This document shows, piece by piece, positions 1 through 6,267 of a stretch of 34,007 nucleotides of DNA. How positions within the stretch are numbered: position 1 is the stretch's first letter; each line of letters begins with the position of its first letter. The translations under genes and the position numbers were made by a program. This stretch comes from Streptomyces sp. (GTDB taxonomy: Bacteria; Actinomycetota; Actinomycetes; Streptomycetales; Streptomycetaceae), in the NCBI RefSeq assembly GCF_031178505.1, contig NZ_JAPSIW010000008.1:1-34007 (forward strand), written 5' to 3'. The notes beneath the pieces were generated by a model. The model saw nothing but the letters and a program-made list of their open reading frames with translations. It did not search any database and was not told the DNA's origin.

Positions 1-190
1 ATGACGGCGACCCTCGAGCCCGGCCTGCCACGGCACCGCCACCTCCTCGACCAGAAGGATGAGATGACGCTGCGAGACCCCCATGAACACCCGATGCGCC
101 AGCACCGCCCGATTCACCATGATCACCACAGTCGGATCACGCCATCTGCCAGGCAGGACGCCTCACCCGCCATCACGCACCAGCTCGTCA
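1..190 (-). mobile_element. IS5-family element, 5' end with transposase N-terminus, cut by window edge
   Basis: Reading the minus strand from about position 130 to 1 gives the N-terminus of an IS5-family transposase (MVNRAVLAHRVFMGVS, then LVEEVAVPWQAGLEG). It aligns residue by residue with the start of the transposase at 22890-22330 (MANRDILAHQVFTGIS, LVEELAGPWQAVVEG). Both copies are preceded by the same 17 bp, ATCACGCACCAGCTCGT, at 172-188 and 22922-22938. I read this as the element terminus, so the element ends near 188-190. The rest of the gene lies beyond the window, so whether this copy is intact is unknown. Confidence 0.75.
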
Positions 191-890
191 GCACAGAATG
201 AACGCTGAGCTCGCCCCTGAACCCTTCGGCTTGCCGTTCTTGCCGGGCATGCGATCGCCTGCTGATGCGGGCCGAGCACAGGCCACACATCTACGGACAC
301 TCATCGCCGCAGCAGTGCGTTCTGCAGTCGGCCACTGGACGCCAACCGCGCAATGACACCGGAAACCCTGTCAGCGACCGTGACCATACCGAGCCACCCC
401 CTCCCCTTCCCGGACAGCAGCCCCCGGCTGCGCTGCACGGCCCGGGCAAGACGGGTGCTGCTGCACCGCCGCAGCGCTGCGAAGGATGAGTTGCACGGAC
501 GCGGTAACGCTGACATATGGGCCAGCATGGTCACGCTCACCCGCAGCGACCTTGCTGCGACGTACCTGGACGAGCCTGTCAGTCTTGCCTCACGCGTGAG
601 GCAAGACCGCCGACCGCGTCATTGGGGCCGTGTCCGCCGGGTATGCCTCGATGCCTTCGGGAAAGGCATCCACCGCATCAACACCAACCCCCGACTGCCA
701 TGGTCCTTCCTCGCCCACACGAGGCCTGACCATCCACCCACCACACCCACCGAACTCACGAGAAAATCAGTAGAGACCGGCGCAGCTCGTCTGCCCGGAC
801 TCGTCGGTTCCCGGTTGTGCTGATCCCGGTCACGCCTGGGGGACGTGACCGGCCTGGCTTCTGGCGGCGGTGGTGCTGGGTAGTTGGGGG
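191..890. other. No gene recognised; contains a 26-bp palindrome
   Basis: No reading frame in this 700-bp stretch has recognisable family motifs together with a credible start. On the minus strand a short frame from about 740 to 596 (ending VLPHA then stop) has coding-like codons, and its stop codon falls inside the palindrome at 582-607. It is 47 codons long with no homology I recognise, so I do not call it a gene. Confidence 0.5.
582..607. repeat. 26-bp perfect palindrome
   Basis: Each half is GTCTTGCCTCACG followed directly by its exact reverse complement, with no spacer. It lies just downstream of a possible short minus-strand reading frame. It could be an operator for a dimeric regulator, part of a terminator, or a site used by a mobile element. 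The sequence alone does not decide. Confidence 0.8.
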
Positions 891-1589
891 TCAGCCGGGC
901 AGATCGCCGGTGTAGCGGTAGATGTTGCCGGCGGAGTTGACGCCCCAGACGGTGCCGTCCACGCCTGCTCCGATGTCGGCGAGGGCACCGGGGATCTGCG
1001 CCCAGGGGCTGGCGTCGTTGTTGGCGTAGCGGTAGATGTTTCCGCCGGCGTTCGTCCCCCAGACCGAGGTGCGGGAGCCTGCTGAGATCGCCGTGAGTCC
1101 GCCGCTGATGTGCTTCCAGTGGCCGTTTTCCTGGTCGCCGGTGTAGCGGTAGATGTTCCCGGCCGAGTTCACGCCCCAGACGGTGCCGTCCGCGGCGGCA
1201 CCGATGTCCGTCAGCGCCCCCGGGACCTGCATCCAGGGGCTGGCGTCGTTGTTGGTGTAGCGGTAGATGTTCCCGGCCGAGTTGACGCCCCACACGTTGG
1301 TCCTGGACCCGGCCGAGATCCGGACGAGTCCGCCGCTGATGTGCTTCCAGTGGCCGTTTTCCTGGTCGCCGGTGTAGCGGTAGATGTTCCCGGCCGAGTT
1401 CACGCCCCAGACGGTGCCGTCCGCGGCGGCACCGATGTCCGTCAGCGCCCCCGGGACCTGCATCCAGGGGCTGGCGTCGTTGTTGGTGTAGCGGTAGATG
1501 TTCCCGGCCGAGTTGACGCCCCACACGTTGGTCCTGGACCCGGCCGAGATCCGGACGAGTCCGCCGCTGATGTGCTTCCAAGTGGCCAT
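891..1589 (-). CDS. Tectonin-repeat beta-propeller (lectin-like) protein
   Basis: A 232-residue protein made almost entirely of three 77-residue units. Each unit holds two tectonin-type blades with the repeated phrase VWGVNSAGNIYRYT, so six blades are expected, as in the six-bladed tectonin propellers that bind sugars or lipopolysaccharide. The third, C-terminal unit has diverged (VWGTNAGGNIYRYANN, AQIPGALADIGAG). The start is set by AAGGAG seven bases before ATG at 1589. No signal peptide or membrane segment is visible, so it is either cytosolic or released by an unconventional route. The gene is divergent from the peptide/P450 unit at 2229-3696. The tectonin assignment is firm; the ligand and role are unknown. 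Confidence 0.88.
   Translation of the reverse strand: MATWKHISGGLVRISAGSRTNVWGVNSAGNIYRYTNNDASPWMQVPGALTDIGAAADGTVWGVNSAGNIYRYTGDQENGHWKHISGGLVRISAGSRTNVWGVNSAGNIYRYTNNDASPWMQVPGALTDIGAAADGTVWGVNSAGNIYRYTGDQENGHWKHISGGLTAISAGSRTSVWGTNAGGNIYRYANNDASPWAQIPGALADIGAGVDGTVWGVNSAGNIYRYTGDLPG
1111..1572. repeat. 231-bp exact tandem duplication inside the tectonin gene
   Basis: Bases 1111-1341 and 1342-1572 look identical on direct comparison. The unit is 77 codons, so copy-number changes keep the frame and add or remove two propeller blades. A third, diverged unit occupies 891-1110. Confidence 0.9.
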
Positions 1590-1605
1590 TCACGGGCTCC
1601 TTGTC

Positions 1606-1627
1606 GTCTGCAATGTTGCATGCAGAC
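1606..1627 (-). promoter_or_regulatory. Inverted repeat in the tectonin gene leader
   Basis: GTCTGCA (1606-1612) and TGCAGAC (1621-1627) are exact inverted arms around an 8-base spacer that itself sits in a TGCAA-TG-TTGCA dyad. It begins only a few bases upstream of the AAGGAG ribosome-binding site (about 1597-1602) of the tectonin gene. It may be an operator or a leader hairpin that controls translation. Confidence 0.5.
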
Positions 1628-2175
1628 ACTCCCGCGACGGAACGATTCAGCATTCGGATGACCCCGCGGCATGATTCTCTTCTTGTCTGTAAAGCCGCGT
1701 TTACGGGATGGGCCACATACTTCAAGCTGGCCTTCTGTGGTCGGTGTTCCCTTGAGGGGCGACCTGAACACAGGTACCACCTGCGAGTTACGCACGCTTA
1801 CGACGTTGACGCCGACGAGCGAGCGAAAGGTCGGGACCCCGGTTGAGGCTGGGCCCCTGTTCGCGCAAAGAGAGGAACGGCTCGGTCGGACAAGCTGCGA
1901 TGCCCCATGCCAGCTCACCATGCGCAGGACTGCCGCCGCAGGGGCGCGACGGCCTCCACGACGCCGTCCACCGTCACCCCCATGCACAACCTCGCCCTCA
2001 CCGCATGCACCAGCAGACCAGCCGCCCACTTCGGGCCGTGTGGCCACGGCCTCCTGCAACCCACTTCGGCGCTGGCTCCCTGCCCCGGGCGCACCACCAT
2101 CTTCGGCTGGTTCCGGCAGTTCACCCAGGGCCGCTGCGGGAGTAGCGTCAGGTGCCTCTGCGGAGAACCGCCGGG
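1628..2175. other. Intergenic stretch between divergent tectonin and peptide genes; no gene recognised
   Basis: Open frames exist on both strands, as expected at this GC content. None shows a family motif, membrane pattern or convincing start. This region should hold the promoters of both divergent units. Confidence 0.5.
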
Positions 2176-2194
2176 GTGCCGCATCACGCGGCAC
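2176..2194 (+). promoter_or_regulatory. Hairpin just upstream of the first peptide gene
   Basis: GTGCCGC and GCGGCAC form a perfect 7-bp stem around the loop ATCAC. It ends about 20 bases before the strong ribosome-binding site GAGGAGGT of the peptide gene at 2229. It may be a leader structure, an operator, or the terminator of whatever lies upstream. Confidence 0.45.
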
Positions 2195-2228
2195 AGCCGA
2201 AGAGCACCGACCGACGAGGAGGTCCACG

Positions 2229-2321
2229 ATGTCGTGGGTGACCAGCAGCCTTCGGGCGTTCAGCGGTGAGTTGCGTGCACGGTGGCACGGATACTTCATC
2301 AACTACGGGCGGCAGGACTGA
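2229..2321 (+). CDS. Small peptide A, candidate RiPP precursor
   Basis: A 30-residue product starting MSW, with a front half SLRAFSGELRAR and a polar/aromatic tail RWHGYFINYGRQD. GAGGAGGT sits five bases before the ATG, a strong start signal. A paralogue at 2374-2466 shares the front half (pattern MSW..SLRA.SGE.RAR) but differs in the tail, except for a common Y-x3-Y-G. A conserved leader with a variable, aromatic core is the usual design of ribosomally made, post-translationally modified peptides. The next gene after the pair is a cytochrome P450; P450s are known to crosslink Trp/Tyr side chains in short RiPPs such as biarylitides, cittilins and atropopeptides. Precursor status is inferred, and the core boundary is a guess after the RAR motif. 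Confidence 0.65.
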   Translation: MSWVTSSLRAFSGELRARWHGYFINYGRQD

Positions 2322-2373
2322 CACCGTACAACCGGCCCAGGAACAACCCCGACCGAGAATGAGGACCGCCGCG

Positions 2374-2466
2374 ATGTCATGGTTCATCAGGAGTCTTCGG
2401 GCGCTCAGCGGTGAGGCGCGTGCACGCCGCAACCAGTACGGCGACAGGTACGGGCACAACGCCTGA
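2374..2466 (+). CDS. Small peptide B, paralogous candidate RiPP precursor
   Basis: A 30-residue product in tandem with peptide A, 52 bp after it. GAGGA lies eight bases before the ATG. The first 17-18 residues match peptide A (MSWFIRSLRALSGEARAR), and the DNA of this half is also close (shared AGTCTTCGGGCG-like and CAGCGGTGAG blocks). The tail NQYGDRYGHNA keeps the Y-x3-Y-G spacing of peptide A but has no Trp after the leader. The P450 gene begins 57 bp downstream. Duplication with a retained leader and diversified tail is what would be expected of two substrates for one modifying enzyme. Because the product is so short, gene callers would normally miss it. Confidence 0.63.
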   Translation: MSWFIRSLRALSGEARARRNQYGDRYGHNA

Positions 2467-2523
2467 CCTCCGCGAAGGGATGGGACGAGCGGACGGACCG
2501 CCGGGCGTCCTGTCCTCCGTCAG

Positions 2524-3696
2524 ATGGGCGGACGACGCATGCTCCTGGACAGGAAGAGTCTGTGGCCGCAACTGCGACGGTGGGAGGAGCAGGCCGCGGA
2601 CCACGAGGGCCCGTTCAGACTCCGTTTCGGCACTCTCTTCGTGGCTGATGCCGACACGGCCCGAGACGTCCTGGACGACTCGGCCGGCCACTACCTGTTC
2701 CAGTCCGGCTTCTTCCGCCTCGGACCCGCACCCCTGCCCCAGGCAGTTCGGAGTGCGGCCTCCCGCGAGTTGCTCAGGGTCCTGGCCCGGCATGACCTCG
2801 CGTCGTCGTTCGACCTTGCCGCCGCCATCAGTGAGGTGAGTGACGGCCGCGGCCGCCTGCGGCACCAGCACTGGGGCGTTGAATTGGCCCGGCGGTACTT
2901 CGCCCCCGTCATCGCGCACCGGCGGCATACCGAAATCAACGCGCTCGTTGACGCCTACGTGACGTCGAGCGTCGTCCCCGACGACATCGTCGGCCATGTA
3001 CTGAGGCGCTCACACCGTACAGTGCCCGCCGTCCGGTCCGGGCTCGCCGAACAGCTCGGACGACTGCCGGCGCCCGAAAGCGGTGCGCAAGACCTGGTCG
3101 ACCTGGTGCTGGGCCTGCCCGGAGAAATGTCCCCAGCCGATCGCGCGCAGTTGCTGCAACGCCTTGTCCTTTCCACGGTCGGCTTCACCGGCGTTACCCT
3201 CGAATGGATGGTGATGCTTGGCGTCAAGCACGGCTATAACACCCCGGCGGTCCGGCGAGAGCACGTCCATCGGCTGGTCAAGGAGACGCTGCGCCTGTAT
3301 CCGACCGCCTGGCGCCTGATCAGGGTGGCCAGCGCCGACCACGACATAGGCGGCTCCCGGGCCCACGAGGGCGAGCACGTCATGATCGGCACGCACGCGC
3401 TCCACCGGTCGGCGGCCGTATGGGACAGGCCCCTGGACTTCCGGCCTTCGCGCTGGGAACAGTTGACCGACGACCAGCGGCGCTCCTACATCCCCTTCGG
3501 CAAAGGCGAGGGCATGTGCCCGGCGAACGGCTTCGCCGTCAAGGCCCTCGAACACCTCGGCCACGTCATCCTCGGTGGTTATCGGGGAAGCGTGCGACTG
3601 CGCACTCGCAGGCCTCACGTCCGCACGCTCTTGGCCCCACCTGCCGGCTGGATCCGCCTCACCCCCCGCCCGGGCACCCGTTCGTCGCGCCCATAG
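2524..3696 (+). CDS. Divergent cytochrome P450, putative peptide-modifying enzyme
   Basis: A 390-residue heme-thiolate monooxygenase-family protein. The K-helix motif ETLR is at residues 254-257. The heme-binding stretch FGKGEGMCPA places the axial Cys near 332, but the usual His/Arg before it and the Gly after the Cys are replaced by Gly and Ala. The I-helix reads TVGFTGVTLEW, without the acid-alcohol pair normally used for oxygen activation. The ATG at 2524 has no good ribosome-binding site; ATG 2539 in the same frame is an alternative. The gene follows two tandem peptide genes on the same strand, which suggests that it oxidises or crosslinks aromatic residues of their products. The family is certain; the substrate is inferred. 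No ferredoxin or reductase gene is nearby. Confidence 0.85.
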   Translation: MGGRRMLLDRKSLWPQLRRWEEQAADHEGPFRLRFGTLFVADADTARDVLDDSAGHYLFQSGFFRLGPAPLPQAVRSAASRELLRVLARHDLASSFDLAAAISEVSDGRGRLRHQHWGVELARRYFAPVIAHRRHTEINALVDAYVTSSVVPDDIVGHVLRRSHRTVPAVRSGLAEQLGRLPAPESGAQDLVDLVLGLPGEMSPADRAQLLQRLVLSTVGFTGVTLEWMVMLGVKHGYNTPAVRREHVHRLVKETLRLYPTAWRLIRVASADHDIGGSRAHEGEHVMIGTHALHRSAAVWDRPLDFRPSRWEQLTDDQRRSYIPFGKGEGMCPANGFAVKALEHLGHVILGGYRGSVRLRTRRPHVRTLLAPPAGWIRLTPRPGTRSSRP

Positions 3697-4325
3697 CGCC
3701 GACATCAGCCGTCTGTGAGCAACCCCACCAGTCGGGGGCTGACGGACGACCGTGAAATTCCCCAGGCAGAAGTTCACGTGATTCCCAGCTGCTGTCCTGA
3801 ACCGACGGTGAGACGGTCCGAGGCAGTCCCACCAGAGCACGACAAGAAATTGCCGCTGGGATGCACCACGATAGAACCCGCGCATGGCGTTGAAATGCCC
3901 CCAGCACATACTTCCTCGGGCCACCGACGATCCAGGTCGCCCCGTTGCCGATCGAGGAGGCGGCCTCTGCTTCGTCTGTCGACAAGCTCACCGGGAGGGC
4001 CGGAAAGTCGATCTACCCGAACAGTTCCGCGGGCGAGTCACTTGAGCCGCAGAGAGGGCCACGGGGTCTGGCCCGAAGGGACCCACGCCCGGGGCCCTCG
4101 TCAGATGGCTGGTTCGTACTCGTTCCGCTGCTCCGCCTCGACCTCCGCCTCATCCGACCACTTCGTGGTCCCCTCTCATCGACGCGTACCACTGTTCACC
4201 CGCATATCGAACGTCAACCCAGCAGAGATCGCCGCAGTCGGGGTGTCCCATGGTTGCCGGACGTCCGAGTCGCCCCCGGCTGAACAGCGGATCAGCGGCC
4301 GGGGCGGTCGCCGTGGCCACCGGGG
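3697..4325. other. Region between P450 and repeat protein; only a doubtful short remnant
   Basis: No gene is recognised apart from the short minus-strand remnant listed separately at 4101-4251. Just after the P450 stop, TCAGCC and GGCTGA (about 3705-3743) enclose a smaller CCCC/GGGG dyad that could act as a weak terminator. Confidence 0.4.
4101..4251 (-). pseudogene. Possible small frameshifted gene, function unknown
   Basis: From ATG at 4251 the minus strand reads MGHPDCGDLCWVDVRY, then GEQWYASMRG, and stops at 4150. A +/-1 shift near 4170 continues into a second coding-like stretch, TTKWSDEAEVEAEQRNEYE, stopping at 4101. Read together, they look like one protein of about 50 residues with a charged tail. 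I do not recognise the family. It could equally be chance in GC-rich DNA. Confidence 0.25.
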
Positions 4326-4832
4326 TCAGGCTTCCACCGTTCCCGGCAGATACCGGCTCCTGATCTTCTCGCCCTCGACGCACCGGCGGCCGAGCAGTAC
4401 GGCGTCGGCCGGCGCCCGGTACACGCTCCACTCCTCTGTCAGCTCGGCGGACCACTCGCCGGGCGTCACAGAACAGGCCACCGTCCCGGCCATGAGCCGC
4501 GCGTACTGGTGGCGGGTTGTACCGCTCCCCTCGCCGATGTGCTCCCGGCCCACCAGAACATGATCGTCCGGCGCCGCGTGGGCGACACCGTCGGCCTCTG
4601 TCCACGGGCGGCTCCACCGGACGTCACGTACGGTCAGCTCCCGCCCTGCGAGGACCAGGCGCGCGTACCGGTAGCGAGTGTTGCCGCCGGGGCCTCCCTG
4701 GTGTTCGCGGCCCACGATGACGTAGCCCTCCGGGGCTGACCACGTGTGGTCGGACTCCTCCACCGGGTGTGACCACCGGGCGTCCACGACGTGCGCCCGC
4801 GTCTTCGGCTTCCCGGGCGAAGTCCTCTTCAT
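4326..4832 (-). CDS. Three-repeat protein with GREH motifs, function unknown
   Basis: A 168-residue protein containing about three copies of a 54-residue unit. The core of the unit is AP..yV.VGREH.G...G.TRyrYArl: GREH occurs at residues 41-44 and 95-98, and a degenerate GRR at 148-150. The copies are linked by stretches such as DARWSHP and DVRWSRPW. The start chosen is ATG 4832, preceded by AGGAAAGGG; the frame stays open upstream, but with different, low-complexity composition. No signal peptide or transmembrane helix is seen. The short Tyr/Arg/Gly-rich repeats suggest an all-beta fold, perhaps lectin-like as with the tectonin gene nearby. I cannot name a family and do not infer an activity. 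Confidence 0.65.
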   Translation of the reverse strand: MKRTSPGKPKTRAHVVDARWSHPVEESDHTWSAPEGYVIVGREHQGGPGGNTRYRYARLVLAGRELTVRDVRWSRPWTEADGVAHAAPDDHVLVGREHIGEGSGTTRHQYARLMAGTVACSVTPGEWSAELTEEWSVYRAPADAVLLGRRCVEGEKIRSRYLPGTVEA

Positions 4833-4989
4833 CGATGATGCCCTTTCCTCTCGGGTGTCGGGTGTCGGTTTGGTTTCTGAGATCTGGCTTCCCGGCCGTG
4901 CTCGGACGGGAACACGGTCGAGGTATCCCGCGGAAGCGGGTTGTCCGGATCCGGTACCCGAACGTACTGACCGCGGGCTTGGACGATGA

Positions 4990-5406
4990 CTCTGCGAGCG
5001 ACGCTCGCTTGGGCGCGGAGGCGGCCCAGGCGCCGGGTAACCAGACGGCCGTGTACCGCTCGAGGGCATCGCGCAGCCCGGTGGTGGCGGACCCGTCCCA
5101 TGGCGGGCGGCAGGGGCGGTGGTGTTTGTGCCGTACTGCTTGGTGTTCGGCCGGGTGTTGGTGGCTTCGTCGCGGCGATGGAATGTTCCATGGTCCCGGA
5201 AGCTGAGCGCCACCGCGTCGATCGCCCCGCGTTCCGGGTGGCCGACTGCGACACGCAGTCCGCCACAGGTGTCCGCGTGGATGGTGCGTGTGAAGTCGAT
5301 GCGCAGCCGTAGCGGCGTGCCCGGGGCGGGAGCGGCGTAGCAGGTGTTGCCTACGACTGCGTGGTCGCGGAAGGGGAGGTACAGCTCAGTGAAGAACGCG
5401 GGGGCC
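4990..5406 (-). pseudogene. Decayed gene of unknown family
   Basis: Minus-strand translation after a stop at about 5405 gives coherent protein-like sequence: FFTELYLPFRDHAVVGNTCY, later LRLRIDFTRTIHADTCGGLR and AVALSFRDHGTFHRRDEATN. After about 5110 that frame turns into low-complexity sequence, and a different frame carries SATTGLRDALERYTAVWLPG. This looks like one protein with at least one frameshift and no start codon. I do not recognise the family. Codon choice in the cited parts is Streptomyces-like, which supports former coding. Confidence 0.4.
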
Positions 5407-5432
5407 TAGACACAGGGCCGATGCAGGCTGGG

Positions 5433-5454
5433 CCGGGTGCAGAGGTGCACCCGG
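5433..5454 (-). terminator. Hairpin downstream of the response regulator
   Basis: CCGGGTGCA and TGCACCCGG form a perfect 9-bp stem with loop GAGG, about 110 bp past the response-regulator stop. No T-run follows, which is common for actinomycete terminators. Confidence 0.5.
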
Positions 5455-5562
5455 GCTCAAGCGGCCTGTCCGTGTAGTGCCCTTGTTCTCGCGCACGTCA
5501 TGTGGAGGCCTTCCTACCGGCCTATCGGCCCGGGTCAGGGGGTGGTTCCACTCCGTTCATGC

Positions 5563-6267
5563 TCAATTGTCCGATCTCGGGGCGCCTCCCCCTCCGGGGG
5601 TGACCAGCCCCGTCTCGTAGGCGAAGACGACGGCCTGGACACGGTCGCGCAGGTCCAGCTTGGACAGGATGCGGCCGACGTGGCTCTTGATCGTGGTCGG
5701 GCTGAGAAAGAGCCGGGAGGCGAGTTCGGCGTTGCTGAGGCCCGTCGCGAGCAGGCGCAGCACCTCCAGTTCCCGCAGGGTCAGGGTGGCCAGGTCACGG
5801 TGCCGGGCGATGGTCTGTGGTTCGTCTGGCTGGGCGAAGCGTTCGATCAGCCGACGGGTGATCGTGGGTGCCAGGAGAGCATCGCCGGACTGCACCAGGC
5901 GCAGGGCGGCCACCAGGTGTTCCGGTGAGACGTCCTTGAGCAGGAAACCACTGGCGCCGGCGGTGAGCGCGGCGTAGACGTAGTGGTCGAGGTCGTATGT
6001 GGTGAGGATGATGACCCGGGTCGTCTGCAGATCGTCACTGGCGAGGATGCGCCGGGTGGCCTCGATACCGTCCATCTCCGGCATCCGGATGTCCATGAGG
6101 ACGGCGTCAGGCCGTGTACGACGGACCGCTGCGACGGCCTCGGCCCCGTCAGCCGCCTCGGCGGTCACCTTGATGCCGTCGGCGGCCAGGATCATGGTGA
6201 AGCCAGTGCGCACGAGGGCCTGGTCGTCCGCGATGACCACCCGCAGCTGCGGCTTGTCCCTCGTCAT
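5563..6267 (-). CDS. NarL/FixJ-type response regulator
   Basis: A 234-residue two-domain regulator. Residues 8-125 are a receiver domain with acidic pocket D14/D15, phosphoacceptor Asp59 in VLMDIRMPEMDG and the switch Lys in FLLKDVSPEH. Residues about 160-222 are a LuxR-type helix-turn-helix (LTLRELEVLRLLATGLSN, then SPTTIKSHVGRILSKLDL). Its ATG overlaps the stop of the sensor kinase by four bases (ATGA), which implies translational coupling. It presumably receives phosphate from that kinase and controls the divergent ABC exporter at 7788-10894. The receptor and DNA-binding parts look intact, but its partner kinase is frameshifted. Confidence 0.93.
   Translation of the reverse strand: MTRDKPQLRVVIADDQALVRTGFTMILAADGIKVTAEAADGAEAVAAVRRTRPDAVLMDIRMPEMDGIEATRRILASDDLQTTRVIILTTYDLDHYVYAALTAGASGFLLKDVSPEHLVAALRLVQSGDALLAPTITRRLIERFAQPDEPQTIARHRDLATLTLRELEVLRLLATGLSNAELASRLFLSPTTIKSHVGRILSKLDLRDRVQAVVFAYETGLVTPGGGGAPRSDN

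Noticed and set aside
619..1725. 368-codon minus-strand frame overlapping the tectonin gene, rich in Arg, His and Leu repeats
   Set aside because: It is the out-of-frame shadow of the duplicated tectonin gene; the tectonin frame has the ribosome-binding site and family motifs.
1442..2302. 286-codon minus-strand frame across the divergent region
   Set aside because: Overlaps the start of the tectonin gene and the first peptide gene, has low-complexity composition and no start signal.
3010..3924. 304-codon frame antisense to the P450
   Set aside because: Antisense shadow; no family motifs, while the P450 frame has ExxR and the heme loop.
4326..5213. Longer 295-codon version of the GREH repeat protein
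   Set aside because: The upstream 127 codons are low-complexity and belong to an unrelated decayed gene; ATG 4832 has a ribosome-binding site.
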